This document shows positions 14,898 through 22,813 of a stretch of DNA of 64,000 nt, in pieces. The DNA lies in contig JANQJF010000022.1 in assembly GCA_028281765.1 (NCBI GenBank), forward strand, positions 1-64,000. The letters are read 5' to 3'. How positions within the stretch are numbered: the stretch's first letter is position 1; the number at the start of each line of letters is the position of its first letter. A program made the translations under genes and the position numbers. The notes beneath the pieces are model-generated. The model was given only the letters and a program-made list of their open reading frames with translations, searched no databases and was not told where the DNA came from. The DNA comes from Planctomycetota bacterium (GTDB taxonomy: Bacteria > Planctomycetota > UBA1135 > UBA2386).

Positions 14898-16763
14898 CTA
14901 GCGTCCGGTCAAGCCGTGTCCGCCCGACAACAGCTCGCTCGATCCCCCATCGAGTTCCACGCGCCAAATGCGATCCGCGTCGACGATCGCGGGGTCCAGC
15001 TTCATCATGCGCAGTTGCGGGACCGTCAGGCTCCGGCTCCCGACCTGATAGATTGCTCCGCCTCCAAGCGGGACCCTCGCCTTGCCCTCGTCCACCGTCG
15101 CTACGAGCAACCCTGCCTCGTCGAAGAGCAGACTCCTGACACCGCGAAGGTCCGAGATCTTCCGGGCTCGCCCCGCACCATCCAAGTCTACGACGAAGAC
15201 CGCGGCCTGATCCACGCCCGACGGGAGCTTGGACTTTCGGTCACTCCTCGAGTAGGCGGCCTTGCCGAGCGATAGGTCGACCGCGAATCGTCCCGGAGGG
15301 TTGATTCCGCCCAATATCTCGAGTCCCTCCAGACGGGTGGCGTAGATCAGGTAGGTGCGAGATTTCATCTTGGCCGTCACGACGCGGAGCACGCATTCGA
15401 CCTCCGCGACCATATCCTTCCGCAAGACGAACTCGACCTCGAGAAATCCCGCCCGCTCGGCGTCGATCGCCCGAGGCTTGGACTGCGCGAACATGCGCTT
15501 GCCGGTGTACTTGCCCCGGAAGACGTCTTGCAGCCACCGGCGAGGGTCCTGCGCGGCAACTCCAATCGACACCGTTCCGGCCCGTCCCAACCGTCGCTCT
15601 GACGAGTCTTTGACGTTGTGGAGGACCACCTCGACGCGATCGCGATCGTGGTAGAGGATCGTCGAGTCGCCCAGCCAGACGGGATCGCCCCCGCGCGCGA
15701 TCCGCTCGTGCTTCCCGCCGTCGATCCGAAGCGTGTAGACGAACCCGCGGTGAACGTACGCCAGCCGCTCGTTCGACGGGCAGAGGATAGCTCCGCTACC
15801 GCGCGTGGAGATCTGCGACTTCTCGCCCGTCATCAGGTTCCACATGCCGATGCCGTCCTCGAAGCTCGTCGTGCCGTAGTTCGGATACAGCGGAGACTCG
15901 GGGACGACCCGGTCCAGGAGCTTCATGCGGTCGTAGACTAAACGCTCCCCGTCGTAGCCGAGGCGCGGACTCTCTCCCACGACGTCCGATACGACGACCC
16001 GGCTGTCGTCCGTCAGAAGAACCAGCTTCCCGTCGTTGACGAAGACGGCCCGTGCTCTGCCGGGAGCCTCCTTTTCCCGACGCTCCGCCTCCCGGTCGAA
16101 CTCGGCGATTCGCTCACGAGCACGTGCCGCCTGCGGAGCCGAAGGGAATTGGCGCAGGAAAGCGGCGTACGCGTCGACCGTGTCTTTGGAACGCGCGGCG
16201 TCGAACTCCAGGCGTTCGATCGATGCCCGGGCTTCTTCAGCCCTCGCGCCGTGTGGATGGAGTCGCAAGAACCTTTCGAGATCTTCCACTCGGTTACTTG
16301 CCGCGGCCACCGCGAAGCGCTGGCCCTCGAGGTGTGCCCTCATCTCCGAGGCGTGTTCGCTATCCGGATGCTTCGCGAGAAACTCCTCGGAAGCGTCGAT
16401 CGTGCCGCGCTCGCAAGCCGTGTCGAATTCCAGCTGTTCGAGGCAGCGACGCGCCGCTTCGGCTTCGGGGCCTTCCGGGTGCCGCCCCAGGAATGCTTCG
16501 TATGCGTCCGTCGTGTGTGCTTCCCTCGCGAGCGACAGCTCCGACGCCACCGTCCGACCCTGCTCGGGCTCCGCATCTTGGCGTTCCGTAGGGTGTGTGG
16601 CGCGCTCCTCGTCGGCCACGACCGCGCCCTCGTCGCACACTGTGTCGCTGACGCCTTCGGGGGTTGTGCAGGCGGACAAACCGACCCACCCGACGAGCAC
16701 GAGTAGCCAGCCAACCACAAACACCGTTCTCGGCCGCGACGAGGTTCTGCTCTTGTGGCGCAT
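14898..16763 (-). CDS. Lipoprotein with four 37-residue helical repeats and a TolB-like beta-propeller
   Basis: 621 residues. The N-terminus has a signal ending GWVGLSAC, a good lipobox, followed by an acidic linker. Residues about 84-232 contain four tandem repeats of 37 residues with the pattern T.DAYEAFL..HP....A.EAR..LE.LEFD.A, a TPR-like two-helix unit. Residues about 240-610 have propeller-like strands with WD/TolB features (VFVNDGKLVLLTDDSRVVVS, LCPSNERLAYVHRGFVYTLR, GGDPVWLGDSTILYHD, AVFVVDLDGAGRARKI). Proteins of this sort usually bind partners at the outer membrane or periplasmic face. It is followed 26 bases later by the HEAT-SUMF gene and preceded by a small lipoprotein gene in the same operon. 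Confidence 0.75.
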   Translation of the reverse strand: MRHKSRTSSRPRTVFVVGWLLVLVGWVGLSACTTPEGVSDTVCDEGAVVADEERATHPTERQDAEPEQGRTVASELSLAREAHTTDAYEAFLGRHPEGPEAEAARRCLEQLEFDTACERGTIDASEEFLAKHPDSEHASEMRAHLEGQRFAVAAASNRVEDLERFLRLHPHGARAEEARASIERLEFDAARSKDTVDAYAAFLRQFPSAPQAARARERIAEFDREAERREKEAPGRARAVFVNDGKLVLLTDDSRVVVSDVVGESPRLGYDGERLVYDRMKLLDRVVPESPLYPNYGTTSFEDGIGMWNLMTGEKSQISTRGSGAILCPSNERLAYVHRGFVYTLRIDGGKHERIARGGDPVWLGDSTILYHDRDRVEVVLHNVKDSSERRLGRAGTVSIGVAAQDPRRWLQDVFRGKYTGKRMFAQSKPRAIDAERAGFLEVEFVLRKDMVAEVECVLRVVTAKMKSRTYLIYATRLEGLEILGGINPPGRFAVDLSLGKAAYSRSDRKSKLPSGVDQAAVFVVDLDGAGRARKISDLRGVRSLLFDEAGLLVATVDEGKARVPLGGGAIYQVGSRSLTVPQLRMMKLDPAIVDADRIWRVELDGGSSELLSGGHGLTGR

Positions 16764-16866
16764 AGTTCCCTACTTTGAGGCGCACGCTAGCCGGAGGTTG
16801 ACCTTCACCTCTTCGGCAGCGGGCATCGCCCTCACACGAGGCACTGCGGATTGGTCAGGACACCCA

Positions 16867-17199
16867 CTATTTCTTGGCGTCGATCTTGTTGATGAGTTCC
16901 AACTCCTCCTTTGTCGGCTGGCGTCCAAGGAAGACTCGCTCGCCTGGCTTGAGTTCGGAGATTCGCTTGAGGTACTCGTCCATCGTGGGGGTCCAGTTCT
17001 GGGCTTTGTCGCCCTGCTCGATCGACGAAGGTGACTTTCTGTTGCTGATCTCGCCCCTCGAGGAGTTCCGCTCACGGTCCTTGTTGATCCGCTCGATCGA
17101 CGAACGCGGCTGCGACTGAGCATCTTTCTTCCGATCGCTGCATCCTGGCACTATCGACAGAACGGCCGCGACGAAAACTATCCCACCTACGTGCTTCAT
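16867..17199 (-). CDS. Small putative lipoprotein
   Basis: 110 residues. The signal MKHVGGIVFVAAVLSIVPGC has a lipobox-like VPGC; the mature part is very charged and likely unstructured up to about residue 70, then ends with a short region, MDEYLKRISELKPGERVFLG and PTKEELELINKIDAKK. I do not recognise it. AGGAG lies nine bases before the ATG. It is the first gene downstream of the promoter at 17272-17300 and is probably the operon leader, with a 103-base gap to the next gene. Confidence 0.7.
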   Translation of the reverse strand: MKHVGGIVFVAAVLSIVPGCSDRKKDAQSQPRSSIERINKDRERNSSRGEISNRKSPSSIEQGDKAQNWTPTMDEYLKRISELKPGERVFLGRQPTKEELELINKIDAKK

Positions 17200-17271
17200 T
17201 CTCTTGACTCCTGATCGAGGGCCGGCCCAGTTCAGAACCTCTCCGCGAAAGCGACTCCCTAGCCAACAACT

Positions 17272-17300
17272 ATGCTAAACCTGCAACAGCGCCGCGTCAA
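17272..17300 (-). promoter_or_regulatory. Sigma70-like promoter of the TIR/HEAT/SUMF operon
   Basis: On the minus strand TTGACG (17300-17295) and TAGCAT (17277-17272) are separated by exactly 17 bases, a good match to a vegetative promoter. It lies about 70 bases upstream of the first gene of the five-gene operon (start 17199). The immediate surroundings are relatively AT-rich for this genome. Not experimentally supported. Confidence 0.5.
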
Positions 17301-17549
17301 AGGCAGGCGAGAACACAGCTGTTCCGAGAACCACGTCTCGTAAGCTCCCCGGCCCGGCATTTACGATGCGCGAAAGTCGAAACGCGCAGACCAGCGGGCG
17401 TCGTTGCAGCGAAACGGGTTGCCGGAGTGTGCGAAGGACCGAACCGGCTGCCTGCGACAAGAGGCCCGTCGTGCTGTGCGAAAGGTCGTCCACTTCAGCT
17501 TCGGTCTCGCCCGGGCCGTGATGAAACGGATGCCGTCATCCACAATCCC

Positions 17550-17981
17550 TCAATCGATGTCACGAGCTCCACTCCAGGATCGAACGCGGTGGACGCTGCT
17601 CCAGTACGATTGCGACTGGAGATCTTCGAGACGTCCGATCGCGCCTGTGTTCCCGAACGAGCATGCGACAACCTCGTCGCGAAAGATCGCGTCGATGAAA
17701 TCGATCGATGACGCGAAGTCGTAGTCCGGTTCATCAGGATCGTTCCAAGGGCCTCTGTGGCTGTGTGCACTGTCCATTGCGATGATGACTTCGTCTCTGT
17801 GAGCGTCGGTCGAAACCCACAGCGTGGGAGAGTTCCGAGAAACCGACGACGAGTACTCGATCTGCAGTTCACCGAACTCCTCGACCGAAGCGAACGGGAG
17901 CAGCTGCGCCACCGACTCCGGATGACGCGGAAGAAGGCCCTGCTGATCGGAGCCAGGTCCGAATCCTCCGTGATTGCGCAC
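17550..17981 (-). CDS. Hypothetical protein, possibly the C-terminal part of a frameshifted gene
   Basis: 143 residues from a GTG at 17981. I do not recognise the family. The composition is that of a real soluble acidic protein (LWVSTDAHRDEVIIAMDSAH, then PDEPDYDFASSIDFIDAIF), quite unlike the Arg-rich translations of the other frames here. There is no convincing ribosome binding site at the GTG and an in-frame stop lies just upstream, while the next frame continues upstream into a recognisable cysteine motif (17982-18094). The two may have been one gene before a frameshift. The region is more AT-rich than its neighbours and could be transferred DNA. Confidence 0.5.
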   Translation of the reverse strand: MRNHGGFGPGSDQQGLLPRHPESVAQLLPFASVEEFGELQIEYSSSVSRNSPTLWVSTDAHRDEVIIAMDSAHSHRGPWNDPDEPDYDFASSIDFIDAIFRDEVVACSFGNTGAIGRLEDLQSQSYWSSVHRVRSWSGARDID

Positions 17982-18094
17982 AACGGTTCCCAGCCGACAG
18001 CTCTATGGTCCTCGGGCGTCGGATTTCGGAACGTTTCGCCGGACGGGCTACTCAGCGTGTGGTAGCCGCAACATGCGCAGGCTCGGCTCTTCAT
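17982..18094 (-). pseudogene. Fragment of a CPCC-type cysteine-rich protein gene
   Basis: From ATG 18094 the minus strand reads MKSRACACCGYHTLSSPSGE. The CxCCGYxTL core followed by a Pro/Gly turn is the opening of small 'CPCC' cysteine-rich proteins (usual form CPCCGY.TL.EPPGSYEIC). The second CxxC half of that family is missing and the frame then leaves the reading frame of the hypothetical gene at 17550-17981. I read it as a truncated or frameshifted N-terminus. The motif is clear but short. Confidence 0.4.
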
Positions 18095-18188
18095 GCCGAT
18101 CACGTCACTTCGTCGCGAGGGGGTGCCGTGTCGAGCACGAGGTCCCGACATATCTCCGCACCGGAGCAGGACACATCACACGCCACCA

Positions 18189-18470
18189 TCACTCACTCCG
18201 TGGCGCAGCCCCCGTCGACGCCGCACCCTCGACCCTCGCTTGCTCGTAGAGCAACGCACGAACGGCTTCCCGGAACGAGTAGTAGTAGATCCCGAACGCC
18301 GCGGCGAACGCGACCAGTCCGGCCACGTCGCGCTGCCACCCCGTGGGCTCGTCGAGCACCGCGCGCGTGCCCACCAGAACGACAACCTGCACGATGGCCC
18401 CTCCCACAAACGCGAGCACGAGAAAGCGCCACCACGCCTTTCGAATCATCCGTCGCTGGGTCTCGGTCAT
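18189..18470 (-). CDS. Small membrane protein, two TM segments
   Basis: 93 residues beginning MTETQRRMIRKAWWRFLVLA. Two hydrophobic segments, at about 14-34 and 47-65, the latter ending in YYYSF, with a positively charged N-terminus and a charged helical tail (REAVRALLYEQARVEGAA). It looks like a small inner-membrane hairpin protein with both ends in the cytoplasm. The function is unknown to me. The neighbouring genes, a secreted protein and a hypothetical protein, give no clue. Confidence 0.65.
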   Translation of the reverse strand: MTETQRRMIRKAWWRFLVLAFVGGAIVQVVVLVGTRAVLDEPTGWQRDVAGLVAFAAAFGIYYYSFREAVRALLYEQARVEGAASTGAAPRSE

Positions 18471-18533
18471 GCCGCATCTCTCCTTCGCATCGGGAAGCGA
18501 GCGGAGCGTATCAGTTCCTGCCGTCGCGATTCG

Positions 18534-19073
18534 TTACAGGTTCACGATGCGGCCGATGATGTTGATCTTCACTGGCTTGTCGCTGCTCGTGAACTTCGTG
18601 AGCTCCAGTGTCAGATCGGAGCCGACCGGTAGCGCGAGTGGCGTTTCGAACTTCGTGTGGGCGAACGCGGACCCTGCGTCTTCTCGAAACGGCGGGATGA
18701 CCCAACGTTCCCCGCCACTATCCAGAACTCGAGCATTCACGGTCCCGGACAACACGCTGCCCAATGGCTCCGTGCTCTGAAACATGAGGACCTGGATGTC
18801 CGTGATCAGCACACGGACGCCGGGCTCGTTCGTGTCCATGACGCCGTCCCCGTTCATGTCGACGAGAACCGATTCGGTGAACGCATCACCAAAGGCCCCG
18901 TCCAGGACGACGGTCTTGTGCCAGCTCCAGATGTTCGCGGGGTCGGGCGTAACCTTGAGAGCGGCGTCGAAGGGCAAGCTGATCTGGAGCGGCGTGTAGA
19001 CGGCATATGCCCCGGCGCCCAGCGCGGCGGAGCCCGTCATGGCGAATAGAGCGAGCAGCGAAGTCTTGAGCAT
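18534..19073 (-). CDS. Secreted protein with a DxNxDG calcium-binding-type loop
   Basis: 179 residues. The start MLKTSLLALFAMTGSAALGA is a signal peptide. The mature protein is predicted all-beta and carries DMNGDGVMDTNEPG, an EF-hand/dockerin-like calcium loop, in an otherwise unrecognised sequence. Such loops often stabilise extracellular proteins. Transcribed divergently from the large secreted protein starting at 19326, across about 250 non-coding bases that probably hold both promoters. Confidence 0.7.
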   Translation of the reverse strand: MLKTSLLALFAMTGSAALGAGAYAVYTPLQISLPFDAALKVTPDPANIWSWHKTVVLDGAFGDAFTESVLVDMNGDGVMDTNEPGVRVLITDIQVLMFQSTEPLGSVLSGTVNARVLDSGGERWVIPPFREDAGSAFAHTKFETPLALPVGSDLTLELTKFTSSDKPVKINIIGRIVNL

Positions 19074-19325
19074 TTCGCGATGCTACGCCTACCGGACTCG
19101 GCAGGGGGCTCGTTCTGGTTCCACGCTCAGGACCTGGCGAATCCCGTGTCAGGTCCGAATCCGGCGGGTTTCGTGCGTTCTCCGGCAGGGTGCAGCACTC
19201 TCGACCGCGCGGTGCGTTACGCAGTCGCAGGGCCGCGCGGGATTTTCGGTCACAACGCCGAGTCCGCCGCGGCTGGGAGGAGTGGACCGATTCGCTCCCA
19301 TCCTTCCTTCCACCACTCAGAGACC

Positions 19326-21575
19326 ATGAGACTACCGATATCGCTCTCCACCCTGCTCGGCCTGGCTCTCGCGACCGTCGCCCCGGCCCAGTTCGATCCG
19401 AACCTCGGCATCGACGCCGGCGGCGGTCCCATCACCCCGGACGATGCCATCCTCGGTCCGTTGAACCTCGGATTCCCGTTCCGATTCCCCGACGGATCCA
19501 CCCACACTTCGATCGAGATCGACACCAACGGTCGCGTGCTACCGGGCGGTTCGGGCGCGGCCTCGGTGTTCAACGAGAATCCGGCTCTCCTGCTCAGCGA
19601 GCCTACGGCACTGTGCCCGTACTGGGACGACCTCACGCCGCTCGGAATCCAACCCGATGCGCGAGGCAGGATCTACTTCTTCACGGATGGTGCGAGTCGG
19701 GCCAACGTGACGTTCTGCAACGTCAAGCGGTTCGGTGTCACGACTTTCGATCACACCGATTGGACGTTCCAGGTGCAACTCGAGTCGAGTGACGTGTTCC
19801 GGTTCGTGTACGACGAACGCGTGTTCTCGACGAACTCGATCCTCGTCGGCGCGAGTGCCGGCGGGGGCGCGATCGATCCTGGAGAAGTCGATCTCGGAGC
19901 GGGTCACGCGTCGTCCGGAACCGCAGCCGACGCGAACGTCTACGAGTACTTTTCGACGTCGTCGGCGCCGTTCGACCTTATGGGGCGATCGGTTACCTAC
20001 ACACCCTCCGGCGCAGGGGGATACGACGTGTCCGTCGGTGCCGCGGGCGTCACGCCGTGCGGGGCCGAGATGGCGGGCGAGCCGTGCCCGCAGTCGTTCC
20101 ATTTCATTCCGGACGGTGCTGGCGGCTACCTCGTGCAACGGGGGCTCCTGGACTTCGGCGACGGTTCGGGTGGCGGGTTCTTCGATGATGGCGGGGTCGG
20201 CGCTCCGAACACGATTGAATGGGGTGTCGGTCTGGGCGACGACTCGAATGCAGGGCCGTTCGTGCCGGCTTCGCCATCATTCGGTTTTCGCTTCCCCGGT
20301 GCGACTTCGGAGGCAACCGAATTCTGGATCGACAACAACGGGCGCGTGATGCCGGACAACACGGATCCCGGCGACTTCAACGCGAGCGTTGCGGAGTTCC
20401 TCGCGGGCCCACCGACGATCGCGACGTTCTGGACGGACATGAGCTCGCAGCGTGGATCGCTGCGAAGCTACGACGATCCGGCCGGCCTCTTCGTGTCGAT
20501 CACCTGGGACCACACGCCGAAATTCAACGAGTCGCTTCCGCTGACCTTCCAGGTCGTGCTTCGTGACGACGACTCGTTCTCGCTGCACTACCGCGAGGTG
20601 TCCAACTGGTTGACGGGGTCCGGCTTCACGAGCGACGACGTGCTGATCGGCTGCTCGCCAGGTGGTGGCCACCCGGATCCCGGCGAGCACGATTTCACGA
20701 CGGTGACGCCGATCACGCTCGGGGAATCCGCGATCTACGAGTTCTGGGACTCGGACACGGAGCGGCCCGACATCCACACGACGCTCTACCCGTCGGAGCC
20801 CGACATTCCGCGCCCGACTTGGACCCAGCCGGTCTTGGGTGAGCCGTTTACGCTCACGATGGAGGGCGTCAGCGCAAACACCGTGTCGTCGAACCTGCTG
20901 CTGCAGCTCGGCCCGACGCCACCCGGGTTCCCGGTCGACTTGTCGATCCTCGGACTGTCCGGATGCGAACTCGGCGTGAACCCGACGGTGGCGGCGCTGC
21001 CGATGACGATCGATCCGCTCGAAGGCACGTCGTCGCTGACGCTCAACATCCCGGACGTGCCGGGGTTCGAGCAGCTCGAGATCCACGGTCAGGGCGCGAA
21101 CATCGACGTAGGCGCGAACCCGTTGAACGTCGTGCTCTCGAATGTCGCGCGAGGTCGCGTGACCGCACCAGCGCCTTGCCCGGGGCCGGTGTGCTTCTAC
21201 CAAGGTTGCTACCCGGGGCTCCAGCTCTGCCTCACGGGCCAGGTGCCGGGAGCTGCTGGCAACGTCGACGTGCGCTTCACGTTTGTCGCGGAGAGCGCGA
21301 ACGGGCCGGGTGCGAACTGCACGATCACGGCGTTGCAGACCGTGACCGTCGTGAACCAGCCAGCGTGTCTGCCTCTCACCTGCGCGGTGATCCCTCCAGC
21401 TTGCCTCCCGAACGCCGGCGGTAACGCGTTGTGCCCGGGCCCTCCGCCGCCGACCCCGGGCGCCTACGTGCTCGCGACCCTCGTCGAGGTGTTCGCGACC
21501 GGTACGACGACTCTCCTCTACACCTGCAGCCCGGGCAAGATCGACTGCAATTGCGCGCCGACGACTTGCCCCTAG
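19326..21575 (+). CDS. Large secreted beta-rich protein with cysteine-rich C-terminus
   Basis: 749 residues. ATG 19326 gives a clear signal peptide (MRLPISLSTLLGLALATVAP then AQ). Two related halves (about 20-250 and 260-480) each contain GFPFRFPDGS-like or FGFRFPGAT openings, an IDTNGRV/IDNNGRV motif, a PYWDDL/TFWTDM motif and an FQVQL/FQVVL motif; this resembles the extracellular NIDO-like or PEP-type beta domains of secreted proteins. From about residue 495 comes a module (PVLGEPFTLTMEGVSANTVS, LLLQLGP..., LGLSGCELGVNP) that recurs in other secreted proteins of this window. The last 130 residues are cysteine-rich (PCPGPVCFYQGCYPGLQLCL). Likely an extracellular or surface protein; its ligand is unknown. 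Confidence 0.75.
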   Translation: MRLPISLSTLLGLALATVAPAQFDPNLGIDAGGGPITPDDAILGPLNLGFPFRFPDGSTHTSIEIDTNGRVLPGGSGAASVFNENPALLLSEPTALCPYWDDLTPLGIQPDARGRIYFFTDGASRANVTFCNVKRFGVTTFDHTDWTFQVQLESSDVFRFVYDERVFSTNSILVGASAGGGAIDPGEVDLGAGHASSGTAADANVYEYFSTSSAPFDLMGRSVTYTPSGAGGYDVSVGAAGVTPCGAEMAGEPCPQSFHFIPDGAGGYLVQRGLLDFGDGSGGGFFDDGGVGAPNTIEWGVGLGDDSNAGPFVPASPSFGFRFPGATSEATEFWIDNNGRVMPDNTDPGDFNASVAEFLAGPPTIATFWTDMSSQRGSLRSYDDPAGLFVSITWDHTPKFNESLPLTFQVVLRDDDSFSLHYREVSNWLTGSGFTSDDVLIGCSPGGGHPDPGEHDFTTVTPITLGESAIYEFWDSDTERPDIHTTLYPSEPDIPRPTWTQPVLGEPFTLTMEGVSANTVSSNLLLQLGPTPPGFPVDLSILGLSGCELGVNPTVAALPMTIDPLEGTSSLTLNIPDVPGFEQLEIHGQGANIDVGANPLNVVLSNVARGRVTAPAPCPGPVCFYQGCYPGLQLCLTGQVPGAAGNVDVRFTFVAESANGPGANCTITALQTVTVVNQPACLPLTCAVIPPACLPNAGGNALCPGPPPPTPGAYVLATLVEVFATGTTTLLYTCSPGKIDCNCAPTTCP

Positions 21576-21621
21576 TGGGGCGTCGCCGATGTTCGCCACA
21601 TATGTCGCTGGCCCTACGGTT

Positions 21622-21691
21622 CGCCCGCTGCGTTGCTGCTCCTCAACTTGTCCACTGACAAGCCATGTCGTCGCAGCGCCTTGCGAGCGAA
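21622..21691 (+). repeat. 70-bp dispersed repeat, copy 1
   Basis: Identical at 67 of 70 positions to 49991-50060, in the same orientation. The element ends in GCGAGCG, the inverse of CGCTCGC at the start of copy 2 (the start is CGCCCGC in this copy), so it has short inverted ends. It lies in the non-coding DNA after the large secreted-protein gene. It could be a REP/MITE-like element or a structured RNA or terminator cassette. Confidence 0.75.
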
Positions 21692-22017
21692 CCCCAGGAA
21701 CACCGACATACGCGACGCTGTTCAGCGACACCCCACTAGTGCTCCGCGGGGCGAACGTCGGCATGCCAGCCGTCGTCGACCCACGACACCTCCCAAACCC
21801 ACCCACGCCCCACCACATTCCATCCCCCATCCGGTTACCCCCATCCCCTTCGGGACTACGTCCCTCAACCGCTGCGCTCCGCGCAGCCACGAAGGGCTCG
21901 CTCCATCTCGTTGAGAGATACAGGAACAGGATTGCGCGCCCGGGGCAGGCGTCCTGCTCCGGGCTCCTTTGATTCGATCGCGTACCTGCGATCCGCGCGT
22001 CGTCTGCCAGCGACGCG
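21692..22017. other. Non-coding stretch between convergent genes
   Basis: No gene seen. The stretch has C-rich runs (21780-21850) and short imperfect inverted repeats such as CGCTGCGCTCCGCGCAGC (about 21870-21887), which may terminate transcription of the flanking genes. Confidence 0.4.
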
Positions 22018-22746
22018 TCAGGCGTCGCCGCCGAGCGCCCTCTGCACGAACTCCTGAATCCCCCCGCCGATCCCCTGCTCCTCGGCCAGTCCCGACTCCC
22101 CGCGGTACATCTTCGCGAGCGACTCGCGGATCCCGGGATCCCCACCGGTGAAGGCTTCGATCAGCTCCTGCCATCGCCGCGCCAGGCGCTGCACCCCGGG
22201 GTCGTCCGGCGACACGCCAGCCTCCATCTTCTCGCGGACCGCCGCGATCAGCCGGGGCCATTCGGCCTGCGCTTCCGCGATCGCCTCGGGCCCGACTTCC
22301 TTCGCGCGCTTCTCGAGCTGCGCCAGCTGTTCCTTCGTGTAGTACTTCTCGAACATTGTCATCTCCTCGATGGCGACCAAGAACTCGCCGATCGGAACCT
22401 CGCCGTCGCCGCCGAGGCGATTGCGTAGGGTTTCCAATCGGGCACACAGTCGCTCGGCTTCCGCGGTCTGCTCGCGCAAGCGCGCGATGTGCAGATCGAG
22501 GACCGCGACGGGCTCGAAGCCGGGCTCGTCCAAGCAGCGCTTGATCTCGTCGAGCGAGAAGCCGAGCTGCCGGAGCGATTGCACGCGCAGCAATCGCGCG
22601 ACGTCGGCCCCGGAATAGAGCCGATGACCCGCCGCCGAGCGACGACGAGGCGACACGAGGCCGATCTCGTCGTAGTGGTGCAGCGCGCGCACGGACACGC
22701 CGGTTCTGTCGGCGAGGTCGCCGACTCTGAGCAGTTCTTGATCCAT
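22018..22746 (-). CDS. MerR-family transcriptional regulator, TipA-like
   Basis: 242 residues. The N-terminal 70 residues are a MerR winged helix-turn-helix: RVGDLADRTGVSVRALHHYD, then EIGLVSPRRRSAAGHRLYSG. A dimerisation helix (LRQLGFSLDEIKRCLDEPGF) and coiled coil follow to about 120. The C-terminal 120 residues (EKYYTKEQLAQLEKRAKEVG, AEWPRLIAAVREKMEAGVSP) match the TipAS-type effector-binding domain, which in relatives binds thiopeptide-like or other ligands. The start at 22746 is preferred to one nine codons upstream because MDQELLRVGDLA is the normal length before the HTH. MerR proteins usually act on their own or an adjacent promoter; the divergent DNA upstream is short. No target gene is obvious. 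Confidence 0.85.
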   Translation of the reverse strand: MDQELLRVGDLADRTGVSVRALHHYDEIGLVSPRRRSAAGHRLYSGADVARLLRVQSLRQLGFSLDEIKRCLDEPGFEPVAVLDLHIARLREQTAEAERLCARLETLRNRLGGDGEVPIGEFLVAIEEMTMFEKYYTKEQLAQLEKRAKEVGPEAIAEAQAEWPRLIAAVREKMEAGVSPDDPGVQRLARRWQELIEAFTGGDPGIRESLAKMYRGESGLAEEQGIGGGIQEFVQRALGGDA

Positions 22747-22813
22747 GGTCGAGGAGGGAGGATCCCGCCTCACGCTACGTGAGGATCAAGCGGCGATCGG
22801 GAGAATCTCGGAA

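Noticed and set aside
21568-21581. GCCCC-CTAG-GGGGC-like hairpin over the stop codon of the large secreted protein
   Set aside because: Only five pairs and no T-tract; too weak to call a terminator.
20277-22145. 622-residue minus-strand open frame opposite the large secreted protein
   Set aside because: Arg-rich antisense shadow; the secreted protein has a signal peptide and recognisable repeats in the other direction.
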